64,000 nucleotides of DNA. It comes from Streptomyces parvus. GTDB taxonomy: Bacteria; Actinomycetota; Actinomycetes; Streptomycetales; Streptomycetaceae. A program made the position numbers and the translations under genes. The notes under the pieces were generated by a model. It searched no databases. It had not been told where the DNA came from and worked only from the letters and a program-made list of their open reading frames with translations. The stretch covers positions 1,426,001 through 1,490,000 of the forward strand of contig NZ_CP135079.1 of the NCBI RefSeq assembly GCF_032121415.1. Direction: 5' to 3'. Shown piece after piece: positions 24,678 to 34,468 of the stretch (position 1 is its first letter; each line of letters opens with the position of its first letter).

Positions 24678-27600
24678 GGGTCGCCGCCTCCATCATCTTC
24701 TCGGTGGTCTCCTGCTCGGAGAGACCGGCGAGCTCAGCGGCGTCCTTGGCGGCGAGCACTGCCTTGTACGTGGACGGGATGATCTTGCTGAAGCGGGCCA
24801 CGGCGGTGTCCCACTCGGCGAGGAGCTTCTCGGCGACGGTGGAGCCGGTCTCCTCGTGGTGGCGGCGCACGACGTCGTGCAGCCACTGCTTGTCGGTGTC
24901 GTCCGGCTCCTCGACCGCGCCGAGGTTGCCGACGTTGACGTGGTCGCGGTTCAGGTCGATGACGTACGCGACGCCGCCCGACATACCGGCGGCGAAGTTG
25001 CGGCCGGTCTCGCCGAGGACGACGGCGTGGCCGCCTGTCATGTACTCGCAGCCGTGGTCGCCGACGCCTTCGGAGACGACGAGCGCCCCGGAGTTGCGGA
25101 CGCAGAAGCGTTCGCCGGTGCGGCCGCGGAGGAAGATCTCGCCGCCGGTCGCGCCGTAGCCGATGGTGTTGCCGGCGATGGTGGAGTACTCGGCGAGGTG
25201 GTCGGCGCCCCGGTCCGGGCGGACGATGACCCGGCCGCCGGAGAGGCCCTTGCCGACGTAGTCGTTGGCGTCGCCCTCCAGGCGCAGGGTGATGCCGCGC
25301 GGCACGAACGCGCCGAAGGACTGGCCGGCCGAGCCGGTGAAGGTGATGTCGATGGTGTCCTCGGGCAGGCCCGGGCCGCCGAACTTCTTGGTCACCTCGT
25401 GGCCGAGCATCGTGCCGACGGTCCGGTTGATGTTGCGGATCGCGACCTGGGCGCGGACCGGCCGGGCGGCCTCGGGGCTCTCGGCGCCGAGGGCGTCGGC
25501 GGCCAGCTTGATGAGCTGGTTGTCGAGCGCCTTCGTCAGACCGTGGTCCTGCTCGACGATGCGGTGGCGGACCGCGCCCTCGGGCAGCTCGGGCACGTAA
25601 AAGAGCGGGGCGAGGTCCAGGCCCTGCGCCTTCCAGTGGGTGACGGCCCGGTCGGTGTCGAGGAGTTCGGCGTGGCCGACGGCCTCCTCGATGGTGCGGA
25701 AGCCCAGCTCGGCGAGGAGTTCGCGGACCTCTTCGGCGATGAACTCGAAGAAGTTGACGACGTACTCGGCCTTGCCGGAGAACCGGTCGCGGAGCACCGG
25801 GTTCTGGGTGGCGATGCCGACCGGGCAGGTGTCCAGGTGGCAGACGCGCATCATGACGCAGCCGGAGACGACGAGCGGCGCGGTCGCGAAACCGAACTCC
25901 TCGGCGCCCAGCAGGGCGGCGATGACGACGTCGCGGCCGGTCTTGAGCTGGCCGTCGGTCTGCACGACGATGCGGTCGCGCAGGCCGTTGAGCAGCAGGG
26001 TCTGCTGGGTCTCGGCGAGGCCGAGCTCCCAGGGGCCGCCCGCGTGCTTGAGGGAGGTGAGCGGGGAGGCGCCCGTTCCGCCGTCGTGGCCGGAGATGAG
26101 GACGACGTCCGCGTGCGCCTTGGAGACACCGGCGGCGACCGTGCCGACGCCGACCTCGGAGACCAGCTTCACGTGGATGCGGGCCTGCGGGTTGGCGTTC
26201 TTGAGGTCGTGGATCAGCTGCGCGAGGTCTTCGATGGAGTAGATGTCGTGGTGCGGCGGCGGCGAGATGAGGCCGACGCCGGGCGTCGAGTGCCGCGTCT
26301 TGGCGACCCACGGGTAGACCTTGTGGCCGGGCAGCTGGCCGCCCTCGCCGGGCTTGGCGCCCTGCGCCATCTTGATCTGGATGTCGTCCGCGTTGACCAG
26401 GTATTCGCTGGTCACACCGAAGCGGCCGGAGGCGACCTGCTTGATGGAGGAGCGGCGCTCCGGGTCGTACAGGCGCTCGGGGTCCTCACCGCCCTCGCCG
26501 GTGTTGGACTTGCCGCCGAGCTGGTTCATCGCGATGGCGAGGGTCTCGTGGGCCTCGCGGGAGATGGAACCGTACGACATGGCGCCGGTGGAGAAGCGCT
26601 TGACGATCTCGGAGGCGGGCTCGACCTCGTCGATGGAGATCGGGGCCCGGTCCGAGGTGAAGCCGAAGAGGCCGCGGAGCGTCATGAGGCGCTCGGACTG
26701 CTCGTTCACCCGGTCCGTGTACTGCTTGAAGATGTCGTAGCGCCGGTTGCGGGTGGCGTGCTGGAGGCGGAAGACGGTCTCCGGGTCGAACAGGTGCGGT
26801 TCGCCCTCGCGCCGCCACTGGTACTCGCCGCCGATCTCCAGCGCGCGGTGGGATGCCGCGATGCCGGAGGCGGGGTACGCCTTGGTGTGCCGGGCGGCGA
26901 CCTCCTTGGCGATGACGTCCAGGCCGGCGCCGCCGATCTTGGTGGCGGTGCCGTTGAAGTACGTGGCGACGAACTCCTCGTCGAGGCCGACGGCCTCGAA
27001 GACCTGGGCGCCGCGGTAGGAGGCGACGGTGGAGATGCCCATCTTGGACATGACCTTCAGGACGCCCTTGCCGAGCGCGTAGATCAGGTTCCGGATGGCC
27101 TGCTCGGCCTCGATGTTCTCGATGAACGTCCCGGCGCGGACCAGGTCCTCGACGGACTCCATGGCGAGGTACGGGTTGACCGCGGCGGCGCCGTAGCCGA
27201 TGAGCAGCGCGACGTGGTGGACCTCGCGGACGTCCCCGGCCTCGACCAGCAGGCCCACCTGGGTGCGCTGCTTGGTGCGGATGAGGTGGTGGTGGACGGC
27301 GGAGGTGAGCAGCAGCGAGGGGATCGGCGCGTGCTCGGCGTCGGAGTGCCGGTCGGAGAGGACGATGAGGCGGGCGCCGTCCTCTATGGCGGCGTCGACC
27401 TCGGTGCAGATCTGCTCCAGCCGCGCGGCCAGCGCGTCGCCGCCGCCGCTCACCCGGTAGAGGCCGGAGAGGGTGGCGGCCCGCATGCCCGGCATGTCGC
27501 CGTCGGCGTTGATGTGTATCAGCTTGGCGAGCTCGTCGTTGTCGATCACCGGGAAGGGCAGCGTGACGCTGCGGGCCGCGGCGGCGGTCGGCTCCAGGAT

Positions 27601-29229
27601 GTTGCCCTGGGGGCCGAGCGAGGAGCGCAGCGAGGTGACGAGCTCCTCGCGGATGGCGTCCAGCGGCGGGTTGGTGACCTGGGCGAAGAGCTGGGTGAAG
27701 TAGTCGAAGAGCAGACGCGGGCGTTCGGAGAGCGCGGCGATCGGCGAGTCGGTGCCCATGGAGCCGAGCGGTTCGCCCGCGGTGCGGGCCATCGGCGCGA
27801 GGATGACGCGCAGCTCTTCCTCGGTGTAGCCGAAGGTCTGCTGGCGGCGGGTGACCGAGGCGTGGGTGTGCACGATGTGCTCACGCTCGGGCAGGTCGCT
27901 CAGCTGGATCTCGCCGGTCTCCAGCCACTCCTGGTAGGGCTGCTCGGCGGCGAGGGACGCCTTGATCTCGTCGTCCTCGATGATGCGGTGCTCGGCGGTG
28001 TCGACGAGGAACATCCGGCCGGGCTGGAGGCGGCCCTTGCGGACGACCTTGGCCGGGTCGATGTCGAGGACGCCGACCTCGGAGGAGAGGACGACGAGAC
28101 CGTCGTCGGTGACCCAGTAGCGGCCGGGGCGCAGACCGTTGCGGTCGAGGACCGCGCCGACCTGGACGCCGTCGGTGAAGGTGACGCAGGCCGGGCCGTC
28201 CCAGGGCTCCATCATCGCGGCGTGGTACTGGTAGAAGGCGCGCCGGGCCGGGTCCATCGAGTCGTGGTTCTCCCACGCCTCGGGGACCATCATCAGCACG
28301 GCGTGCGGCAGCGAGCGGCCGCCGAGGTGGAGCAGCTCCAGGACCTCGTCGAAGGAGGCCGAGTCGGAGGCGTCCGGGGTGCAGACGGGGAAGATCCGGT
28401 CGAGCTGCGCCTGGCCGAAGAGGCTGGAGGCGAGCTGGGACTCGCGGGCCTTCATCCAGTTGCGGTTGCCCTTGACCGTGTTGATCTCGCCGTTGTGCGC
28501 GACGAAGCGGTACGGGTGGGCCAGCGGCCAGCTGGGGAAGGTGTTGGTGGAGAACCGGGAGTGGACCAGGGCGACCGTGGAGGCGAAGCGGCGGTCGGAG
28601 AGGTCCGGGAAGAACGGCTCCAGCTGCCCGGTGGTGAGCATGCCCTTGTAGACGAGGGTGCGGGCGGAGAGCGAGGGGAAGTACACCCCGGCCTCACGCT
28701 CGGCACGCTTGCGCAGGACGAACGCCTTGCGGTCCAGGACGATGCCCGCGCTCTCGCCGTCGGCGACGAAGACCTGGCGGAAGGTGGGCATGGTGGCGCG
28801 GGCGCCGTTGCCGAGAAGTTCGGGGGTGACCGGGACGTCGCGCCAGCCGAGGACCTTCAGGCCCTCCTGGGCCGCGATCTTCTCGATCGTGCGGACGGCC
28901 TCGGTGGAGTCGTCGGCGGGGAGGAAGGCGATGCCCACGGCATACGAGCCGGCCTCGGGAAGCTCGAAAGGGGTCTCGGCGCGCAGGAAGGCGTCCGGGA
29001 CCTGGCAGAGGATGCCGGCGCCGTCGCCGGAGTCGGGCTCGGAGCCGGTGGCGCCGCGGTGTTCGAGGTTGCGCAGTACGGTCAGCGCCTGCTCGACCAG
29101 CTCATGGCTGGCCACACCGGTCAGAGTGGCCACGAACCCGACGCCACAGGCGTCGTGCTCGTTACGGGGGTCGTACATCCCCTGCTGGGCGGGGCGACCG
29201 TCCATGGGCGACCAGGCGTCGATACGCAT
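24670..29229 (-). CDS. gltB: Glutamate synthase large subunit
   Basis: A 1519-residue alpha subunit of NADPH-GOGAT that makes glutamate from glutamine and 2-oxoglutarate. A 27-residue propeptide precedes Cys28 ([10 protein letters not shown]), the class II amidotransferase nucleophile. Then come the central domain, the FMN-binding synthase barrel with the 3Fe-4S ligands [12 protein letters not shown], and the C-terminal GxGxGG beta-helix. Full length, no lesions. ATG start with GGGAGAG upstream. A GlnR-like half-site lies about 65 bp upstream. Confidence 0.98.
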   Translation of the reverse strand: MRIDAWSPMDGRPAQQGMYDPRNEHDACGVGFVATLTGVASHELVEQALTVLRNLEHRGATGSEPDSGDGAGILCQVPDAFLRAETPFELPEAGSYAVGIAFLPADDSTEAVRTIEKIAAQEGLKVLGWRDVPVTPELLGNGARATMPTFRQVFVADGESAGIVLDRKAFVLRKRAEREAGVYFPSLSARTLVYKGMLTTGQLEPFFPDLSDRRFASTVALVHSRFSTNTFPSWPLAHPYRFVAHNGEINTVKGNRNWMKARESQLASSLFGQAQLDRIFPVCTPDASDSASFDEVLELLHLGGRSLPHAVLMMVPEAWENHDSMDPARRAFYQYHAAMMEPWDGPACVTFTDGVQVGAVLDRNGLRPGRYWVTDDGLVVLSSEVGVLDIDPAKVVRKGRLQPGRMFLVDTAEHRIIEDDEIKASLAAEQPYQEWLETGEIQLSDLPEREHIVHTHASVTRRQQTFGYTEEELRVILAPMARTAGEPLGSMGTDSPIAALSERPRLLFDYFTQLFAQVTNPPLDAIREELVTSLRSSLGPQGNILEPTAAAARSVTLPFPVIDNDELAKLIHINADGDMPGMRAATLSGLYRVSGGGDALAARLEQICTEVDAAIEDGARLIVLSDRHSDAEHAPIPSLLLTSAVHHHLIRTKQRTQVGLLVEAGDVREVHHVALLIGYGAAAVNPYLAMESVEDLVRAGTFIENIEAEQAIRNLIYALGKGVLKVMSKMGISTVASYRGAQVFEAVGLDEEFVATYFNGTATKIGGAGLDVIAKEVAARHTKAYPASGIAASHRALEIGGEYQWRREGEPHLFDPETVFRLQHATRNRRYDIFKQYTDRVNEQSERLMTLRGLFGFTSDRAPISIDEVEPASEIVKRFSTGAMSYGSISREAHETLAIAMNQLGGKSNTGEGGEDPERLYDPERRSSIKQVASGRFGVTSEYLVNADDIQIKMAQGAKPGEGGQLPGHKVYPWVAKTRHSTPGVGLISPPPHHDIYSIEDLAQLIHDLKNANPQARIHVKLVSEVGVGTVAAGVSKAHADVVLISGHDGGTGASPLTSLKHAGGPWELGLAETQQTLLLNGLRDRIVVQTDGQLKTGRDVVIAALLGAEEFGFATAPLVVSGCVMMRVCHLDTCPVGIATQNPVLRDRFSGKAEYVVNFFEFIAEEVRELLAELGFRTIEEAVGHAELLDTDRAVTHWKAQGLDLAPLFYVPELPEGAVRHRIVEQDHGLTKALDNQLIKLAADALGAESPEAARPVRAQVAIRNINRTVGTMLGHEVTKKFGGPGLPEDTIDITFTGSAGQSFGAFVPRGITLRLEGDANDYVGKGLSGGRVIVRPDRGADHLAEYSTIAGNTIGYGATGGEIFLRGRTGERFCVRNSGALVVSEGVGDHGCEYMTGGHAVVLGETGRNFAAGMSGGVAYVIDLNRDHVNVGNLGAVEEPDDTDKQWLHDVVRRHHEETGSTVAEKLLAEWDTAVARFSKIIPSTYKAVLAAKDAAELAGLSEQETTEKMMEAATHG

Positions 29230-29291
29230 CGGCTCTCCCGTCGTCGTCGTGGCATTTGCGGTGCCGAGGGACGACGTTGGCCCTCTGCGAA

Positions 29292-29307
29292 ATTTCGTGC
29301 AGGTTAC
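29292..29307 (-). promoter_or_regulatory. GlnR-type half-box upstream of gltB (tentative)
   Basis: On the minus strand the block is GTAAC-CTGCAC-GAAAT, matching the gTnAc-n6-GaAAc pattern of actinobacterial GlnR half-boxes in 9 of 10 defined positions as I recall the consensus. It lies 63-78 bp upstream of the gltB ATG. Only one half-box is convincing, and full sites usually have two. Confidence 0.35.
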
Positions 29308-29636
29308 ATGATGGGGCGCTTCTCAAGAAGCGGAAGACTTGTTCCAACATGCGGACACCGTGGTGACCGGAAGTGACTGGGTGACCAGAGGTGACCGGCT
29401 GACCAGGGGGTGGGTCGCTGTCGGAACGATCGGCGCCCGGGGAGTCGCAGAGAGCAGGCGTCGTTGCCTGCGGTGCTTACGGCTCTTGCCCGGCGGCACG
29501 GGAAACGAAACCACCGAGTAACGGCTACTTATGTGTAGCGCTGCATAGCGTCTCATTTTACGGTGGCGGGGCCGGTCGCGCCCAGTGGGCGGCGCCAAGA
29601 CGTACGTCACACGCGTTGCGGGGCGGTTGCGCCGTT

Positions 29637-29672
29637 CGGGCGGCCCGGTTACGCCGTTCACCGGGCCGCCCG
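29637..29672 (-). terminator. Terminator of the VIT-family gene
   Basis: A perfect 13-bp stem (29637-29649 with 29660-29672) and 10-nt loop begin 6 bp past the stop codon. Confidence 0.8.
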
Positions 29673-29678
29673 CGGGAG

Positions 29679-30410
29679 TCATCCGACGGCGACACCGAAC
29701 AGGGTGCCGAGTCCGTACGTCATCGCGGCCGCCGCACCACCGAGGGCGAGCTGGCGCAGTCCGCTGAACCACCAGCTGCGGGCCGTCACCCGGGCCACGA
29801 CCGCGCCGCAGGCGAAGAGGCCGATGAGCGCGAGCAGCACGGCGGGCCAGAGGGCGCTCGCGCCGAGGAGGTAGGGCAGGACGGGCAGCAGAGCGCCCAG
29901 CGCGAACGCGCCGAACGAGGAGACGGCGGCCACCAGCGGCGAGGGCAGGTCGCCGGGGTCGATGCCCAGCTCCTCGCGGGCGTGGATCTCCAGCGCCTGC
30001 TCCGGGTCGCGCGACAGCTGCCGGGCCACCTCACGGGCCAGCGCGGCGTCCACGCCCCGGGACTCGTAGAGCGCGGCCAGCTCGGCCATCTCGTCGTCGG
30101 GGTGCTTACGGAGTTCGCGGCGCTCGACGTCCAGCTCGGCCTCGACCAGTTCGCGCTGCGAGGCGACGGAGGTGTATTCGCCGGCCGCCATGGAGAACGC
30201 CCCGGCGGCCAGACCCGCCAGCCCGGTGATCACAATGGTCTGCTGGGAGACCGCGCCGCCGGCGACGCCGGTCATCAGGGCGAGGTTGGAGACCAGGCCG
30301 TCCATCGCACCGAAGACGGCGGGACGCAGCCAGCCACCGTTGACATCCCGGTGGGTGTGGTTGTCCCGGTGCGCCTCGTGCAGAACGGCGTCGGTCTCGA
30401 TGATGGCCAC
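29679..30410 (-). CDS. VIT1/CCC1 family metal transporter
   Basis: A 243-residue membrane protein. Helix 1 has the family pattern RPAVFGAMDGLVSNLALMTG. Then AGAFSMAAGEYTSVASQREL leads into an amphipathic cytosolic metal-binding helix region (ELDVERRELRKHPDDE), followed by three more membrane helices. Family members move Fe2+ or Mn2+ out of the cytosol (in yeast and plants, into vacuoles). GTG start with GGGAGAAG upstream. Iron-box-like DNA lies 73-123 bp upstream of the start. Confidence 0.92.
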   Translation of the reverse strand: MAIIETDAVLHEAHRDNHTHRDVNGGWLRPAVFGAMDGLVSNLALMTGVAGGAVSQQTIVITGLAGLAAGAFSMAAGEYTSVASQRELVEAELDVERRELRKHPDDEMAELAALYESRGVDAALAREVARQLSRDPEQALEIHAREELGIDPGDLPSPLVAAVSSFGAFALGALLPVLPYLLGASALWPAVLLALIGLFACGAVVARVTARSWWFSGLRQLALGGAAAAMTYGLGTLFGVAVG

Positions 30411-30482
30411 GACTCACTTCTCCCCTACTGGGTACAACTTTCGACAAAGTCCAAGGTACGCCGTCCGAGCGTTCGCCGCCAG

Positions 30483-30533
30483 CAAGGCAAGGCTGACCTA
30501 TACCCCCTCTGACCTGCGAAGAAAGGTCAGCCT
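30483..30533. promoter_or_regulatory. Candidate DmdR/IdeR iron-box region
   Basis: CAAGGCAAGGCTGACCTAT (30483-30501) matches the 19-bp DtxR/DmdR consensus at about 14 positions. Its core AGGCTGACCT (30490-30499) recurs exactly inverted as AGGTCAGCCT (30524-30533). The pair may be two repressor sites or a hairpin. It lies between the VIT transporter start and the rightward seven-gene operon, so either could be controlled. The consensus is from memory. Confidence 0.45.
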
Positions 30534-30682
30534 CAGCTTTCTGGACCGTCATCCGCCTGGCCCCTTTCCCGGTGAATTCCGCCTCCCTTCGCGCTCCACG
30601 TGGGACAGATGCGGACAGAGCCCGGAAACGGACCCGGTCCGCCTCGGGCTCGGACCCGCCGGACGAGCGGAAGGGCGACGCG

Positions 30683-31783
30683 ATGGACACGGCCACCGGC
30701 CACGACCGGGCCAGAGGCGCACTGCTGGGACTGGCGGTCGGGGACGCGCTCGGCGCCCCGGCGGAGAACCTGCGGCCCTCCGAGATCCGCCGCCGCTGGG
30801 GGCGTATCGAGGGGTTCGTGAGCGACGACCCGGCGGGCACCGACGACACGGAGTACGCGATCTTCTCCGGGCTGCTGCTGGCCCGGCACGGCTCCGCGCT
30901 CGACGTCACCCATGTGGAGCGGGCCTGGCACCACTGGATCGCCGATCTCGACGAGGGCCCGTTCCGGGGGGCCGGGTTCAGCGAGCGCGGCACGCTGGAG
31001 AACCTGCGCCGGGGCCTGGCCGCACCGATCTCGGCCCAGCACCGGCACGCCTGGAGCGACGGGCTCGCGATGCGGGCGGCGCCCTTCGGAGTGTTCGCGG
31101 CGGGCCGCCCCGCCGAGGCGGCCCGGCTGGTCGCGGTGGACGGCCGGGTCAGCCACGAGGGCGAGGGGATCTACGGGGGTCAGGCGGTGGCGGCCGGGGT
31201 CGCTGCGGCCATGGTCGGCTCGGGTCTCGCCTCGGTGGTCGCGGCAGCGCTCTCGGTGGTCCCGATGGACTCCTGGACGGCCCGCTCGCTGCGCCGGGCG
31301 GTGGCGGCGGCCCAGCGCCCCTACCCGGACCGCCTCACGATGGAACGGGCGGTGCGCTCGGCGGTGGTGATCGCCGGCTACCCGTGGACGGACCTCGCGC
31401 CGGAGGCGGTGGGCCTGGCGTTCGGGGCGTTCACGGCGGCGCGCGGGGACTTCCGGACAGCGGTGCTGACGGCGGTCAACATGGGCCGGGACGCGGACAC
31501 GACGGCGGCGGTGGCGGGGTCGCTGGCCGGGGCGCTGCACGGGGCGAGCGCCATCCCGCCGGCCTGGGCGAGCGTGATCGGTCCGGTCCGGGGCAGCTGC
31601 CTGCCCTCGATGCGCGGCTACCACGTGCTGGACATCGCGGAACTGCTGACCCCGGACGACACGGAGGCGGCCACCCCGGCCGGGGCAACGCGGGAGCGGG
31701 GCGGTGGCCGCGAGCCGTCGGCCGTACGGGACATGGCGTCGGTGGCGGCGTCCTTCGAGCCGGGGCGGGAGGAGCGGCGATGA
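30683..31783 (+). CDS. ADP-ribosylglycohydrolase family protein 1
   Basis: A 366-residue all-helical ARH/DraG-fold protein. The di-metal site motifs are complete: GDALG (20-24), TDDTEY (53-58) and GRDADT (268-273, followed by AAVAGSLAGALHG). The family hydrolyses the N- or O-glycosidic bond of ADP-ribose, and some bacterial members act on other ribosides. The start is the ATG with AAGGG 7 nt upstream. It is the first gene of a seven-gene coupled operon; its stop overlaps the next ATG. Confidence 0.88.
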   Translation: MDTATGHDRARGALLGLAVGDALGAPAENLRPSEIRRRWGRIEGFVSDDPAGTDDTEYAIFSGLLLARHGSALDVTHVERAWHHWIADLDEGPFRGAGFSERGTLENLRRGLAAPISAQHRHAWSDGLAMRAAPFGVFAAGRPAEAARLVAVDGRVSHEGEGIYGGQAVAAGVAAAMVGSGLASVVAAALSVVPMDSWTARSLRRAVAAAQRPYPDRLTMERAVRSAVVIAGYPWTDLAPEAVGLAFGAFTAARGDFRTAVLTAVNMGRDADTTAAVAGSLAGALHGASAIPPAWASVIGPVRGSCLPSMRGYHVLDIAELLTPDDTEAATPAGATRERGGGREPSAVRDMASVAASFEPGREERR

Positions 31784-33348
31784 CGACGAGGGCTGGGGGC
31801 ACGGAGGGGGCGGGCCCCGGGGCCTGGGCGGAGGCCGTGTGCGGGACGGACGGGGTGCCGACGGCCCCCGCCCTCGGGGTCACGGAGACCGGGGCCCCGG
31901 GCCACACACCCGGCGACGCCGGGTCCGCCCGCGGCCGAGAGGCGGCGGTGACGACCGGGGCCGGAGCGGCAACCGCGTACCGGACGACCGGGGCGCCGAC
32001 GGCCCCGACCCCCGGGACCGCACCCCCGCCCGGGATCACCGGGGCCCGCGAGCGGGCCCGACCGGGTGGAGGCGCGCCCCGAGCCGGCCGGCAGGGGCGC
32101 CGCCCGCCCGAGGAAGTGCCCCGCCCGGCCCCCGCCCCCTCCCGGCGTGCCCGGATCGAGGGGCTGTTGCTCGGGCTGGCTGCCGGGGACGCCGCCGGGT
32201 GGCCCGCCGCGCGGCATCGGGCGGCCCGGATGCCCGAGTGGACCCGGCGGCTCACCCGGGAGCTGGACACCTTCGCCGAGCAGAACGCGACCACCACGCT
32301 CCCCGTGCCCATCGCCCTCAACCAGCCGCCCGAGCCGCTGCGGCTCGGGCCGTCCGACGACGCCGAGTGGGCCGCGTTCGCCGCCCGCACGGTGCTGGCG
32401 GCGGCTGCCGACGAGGCGGACGGCCTCTCGTCCGGGCGCCGGATGCGGGACGCCGTCGACCGGGCCTGGAACGCGCTCGCCGCCACCGTCGCCGCCGCCA
32501 GCGCCCGGGCCCCCGAGGTCGAGGCGGCCGTCCTTCCGCTGCGGGCCCGGATCTCGGTGCGGGCCGGGCTCGGCAACCTGGCCGCCGGGCTCCGGCCGCC
32601 CGCCACCGGGCACGACAACCCGCACTACTTCGACGACGCCGCCTGCGTCCGCGCGGCCGTCCTCGCCGTGGTCCACCCGGGTGATCCGGCGGAGGCCGCG
32701 GCCCTCGCGGAGTTCGACGCCCGGTACACCCAGGACGGCGACGGGGTGCACGGCGCACGGGCCATGGCCGCCGCGATCGCCGTGGCGCTGGCCGGCGCGG
32801 ACGTCGACACCGTGGTGAACGCCGCTCTCGACCGGCTCCCCGACGGCACCGAGATCGCCCGCAACGCTGTGCACGCGGTCCGCCTGGCCCGGGAGTTCGC
32901 GGACGAGCCGGCCGGGGCGTTCGCCCTGGTCCCGGTCCTGGAGCACCAGATCGTCGACCACGTCTACAGCTACGGGATCGCGGCCGCCGAGACCGTCCCC
33001 GTCGCCCTCGCCCTCACCACCGCCGCCCGGGGTGAGATCGCCCAGGCGATCCCGGCAGCCGCCTGCCTCTCCCGGGTCGCCGACTCCGCACCCGCCCTGG
33101 CCGGGGCGCTGACCGGGGCGATCGGCTCGATCACCGCCGTACCGGCGGGCTGGCGCGAGGCCTGCCGGACGCTCGCGGGCTGCGCGCTGCCCCGGCTCGC
33201 GGGCACGGACCTGATCGAACTCGCCGGGCTGCTGGCAGCCACGGAACCGGCCCTCCCGGGTGGACAATTCCGGCATGACGCCCACAACGGCCACAGCGCC
33301 GGCCGCCTCGACCCCGCAGACCTCCCCCTCCACCCCCGGACTCGATGA
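31780..33348 (+). CDS. ADP-ribosylglycohydrolase family protein 2, degenerate metal site
   Basis: A 522-residue protein. Residues 1-125 are a Gly/Ala/Pro-rich low-complexity region without a recognisable domain; the ARH fold follows. GDAAG (136-140) is retained, but the usual DDT is DDA (SDDAEW, 192-197) and the late GxDxDT is SRVADS (431-436), losing the first Asp. It may be a regulatory or binding subunit rather than an enzyme, or use a different site. It starts at an ATGA overlap. Its last 74 nt overlap the start of the next ARH gene in another frame. Confidence 0.75.
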   Translation: MTTRAGGTEGAGPGAWAEAVCGTDGVPTAPALGVTETGAPGHTPGDAGSARGREAAVTTGAGAATAYRTTGAPTAPTPGTAPPPGITGARERARPGGGAPRAGRQGRRPPEEVPRPAPAPSRRARIEGLLLGLAAGDAAGWPAARHRAARMPEWTRRLTRELDTFAEQNATTTLPVPIALNQPPEPLRLGPSDDAEWAAFAARTVLAAAADEADGLSSGRRMRDAVDRAWNALAATVAAASARAPEVEAAVLPLRARISVRAGLGNLAAGLRPPATGHDNPHYFDDAACVRAAVLAVVHPGDPAEAAALAEFDARYTQDGDGVHGARAMAAAIAVALAGADVDTVVNAALDRLPDGTEIARNAVHAVRLAREFADEPAGAFALVPVLEHQIVDHVYSYGIAAAETVPVALALTTAARGEIAQAIPAAACLSRVADSAPALAGALTGAIGSITAVPAGWREACRTLAGCALPRLAGTDLIELAGLLAATEPALPGGQFRHDAHNGHSAGRLDPADLPLHPRTR

Positions 33349-34468
33349 CCGCTTCACCCGGGCCCTCGTCGGCGCGGCCGTCGGGGACGCGCTCGGCGGC
33401 CCGGTCGAGGGCTGGACCCCCGAGCAGATCGCCGAGCGCCACGGCGGCCGGGTGACCGGGATCGTCGGACCCTGGTACGGCGAGGACTGGCGCACCGCCC
33501 GCCCCATCGCGCCGTACCACAAGGGCGACGGGCACGTCACCGACGACACCTTGATGACCCACGCCCTGATCCGGGTCTACGAGAAGGTCCGCGGCCACCT
33601 CGACGCGTACGCCGTCGCCGACCATCTCGTACCGGATCTGCTGTCGCCCCGCTGGATCCCGGAGCTGGAGGCCGAGGCGCTCCCCCTCCAGCGGATCTTC
33701 CTGGCGGAGAAGTGGATCGTGGCCCGGCTGCACTACGGGCACGTGGACCCGCGCGAGGCCGGGGCGGGCAACATCGTCAACTGCGGGGCGGCGATGTACA
33801 TGGCCCCGGTCGGCCTGGTCAACGCCGGCCACCCGGAGGCCGCGTACACCGAGGCGCTGGAGGTCGCGGCCCCGCACCAGTCGTCGTACGGGCGGGAGGC
33901 CGCCGGGGTCTTCGCGGCCGCCGTCGCCGCCGCCTGCCACCCGGACGCGACCCCCGGCACGGTGATCGACGCCGCCCTCGCGGCGGCGAAGGACGGCACC
34001 CGCTCCGCGATCGAGGCGGTCTGCGAAGTGGCCGCCGACCACGACGACTTCGAGTCCGCGCTCGCCCCGCTGCGGGCGGCCGTGGAGCCCTTCGACACGG
34101 TCGGCCCCGACTACCGCTCCCCCGCGCTCGGCGCCCGCCGCCCCTCCCGGCTGCACGCCATCGAGGAACTGCCCGTCGCGCTGGGGATGTTGCTGGTCGG
34201 GGACGGTGACTACCGGCGTACGGTGCTGGGTTCGGTGAACTACGGCCGTGACTGCGACTCCATCGCCACGATGAGCGGGGCGATCGCGGGCGCGCTGGGC
34301 GGTGAGATCCCGGCCGACTGGGCGGAGACGGTGGCGGAGGCGAGCCGCCTGGATCTGCACACCCCGGCCCGGGCGCTGGCGCAGGTGGCCCGGGAGGTCT
34401 TCGCCCGCGACCTGGAGCGGCGCGCGGCCCACGAGGAGGCGTTCACCGCGCTGGCCGGTGAGCGGTGA
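33275..34468 (+). CDS. ADP-ribosylglycohydrolase family protein 3
   Basis: A 397-residue ARH-fold protein with complete motifs: GDALG (37-41), TDDT (89-92) and GRDCDS at about 324-329 followed by IATMSGAIAGALGG. A wide insert (AEKWIVARLHYGHVDPREAG then GNIVNCGAAMY) shapes a substrate pocket different from protein 1. No in-frame start exists downstream before the domain, so the 74-nt overlap with the preceding gene appears real. Its stop overlaps the GTG of the fourth ARH gene. Confidence 0.85.
   Translation: MTPTTATAPAASTPQTSPSTPGLDDRFTRALVGAAVGDALGGPVEGWTPEQIAERHGGRVTGIVGPWYGEDWRTARPIAPYHKGDGHVTDDTLMTHALIRVYEKVRGHLDAYAVADHLVPDLLSPRWIPELEAEALPLQRIFLAEKWIVARLHYGHVDPREAGAGNIVNCGAAMYMAPVGLVNAGHPEAAYTEALEVAAPHQSSYGREAAGVFAAAVAAACHPDATPGTVIDAALAAAKDGTRSAIEAVCEVAADHDDFESALAPLRAAVEPFDTVGPDYRSPALGARRPSRLHAIEELPVALGMLLVGDGDYRRTVLGSVNYGRDCDSIATMSGAIAGALGGEIPADWAETVAEASRLDLHTPARALAQVAREVFARDLERRAAHEEAFTALAGER

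Larger units (their letters stand above)
29230..29678. other. 449-bp intergenic region upstream of gltB
   Basis: No gene is seen; open frames here have non-coding composition. It should contain the gltB promoter and leader. The part 29281-29350 is A+T rich for this genome. It includes a GTAAC-6 nt-GAAAT block on the gltB strand (29292-29307) and a GAAATTTC palindrome. The far end (29637-29672) is the terminator of the VIT gene. Confidence 0.5.

Noticed and set aside
24604..29376. A very long open frame on the plus strand opposite gltB
   Set aside because: It has no recognisable domain, its text is Gly/Val/Asp-rich antisense shadow, and gltB on the other strand is a complete conserved enzyme. 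Such antisense frames are expected at this G+C content.
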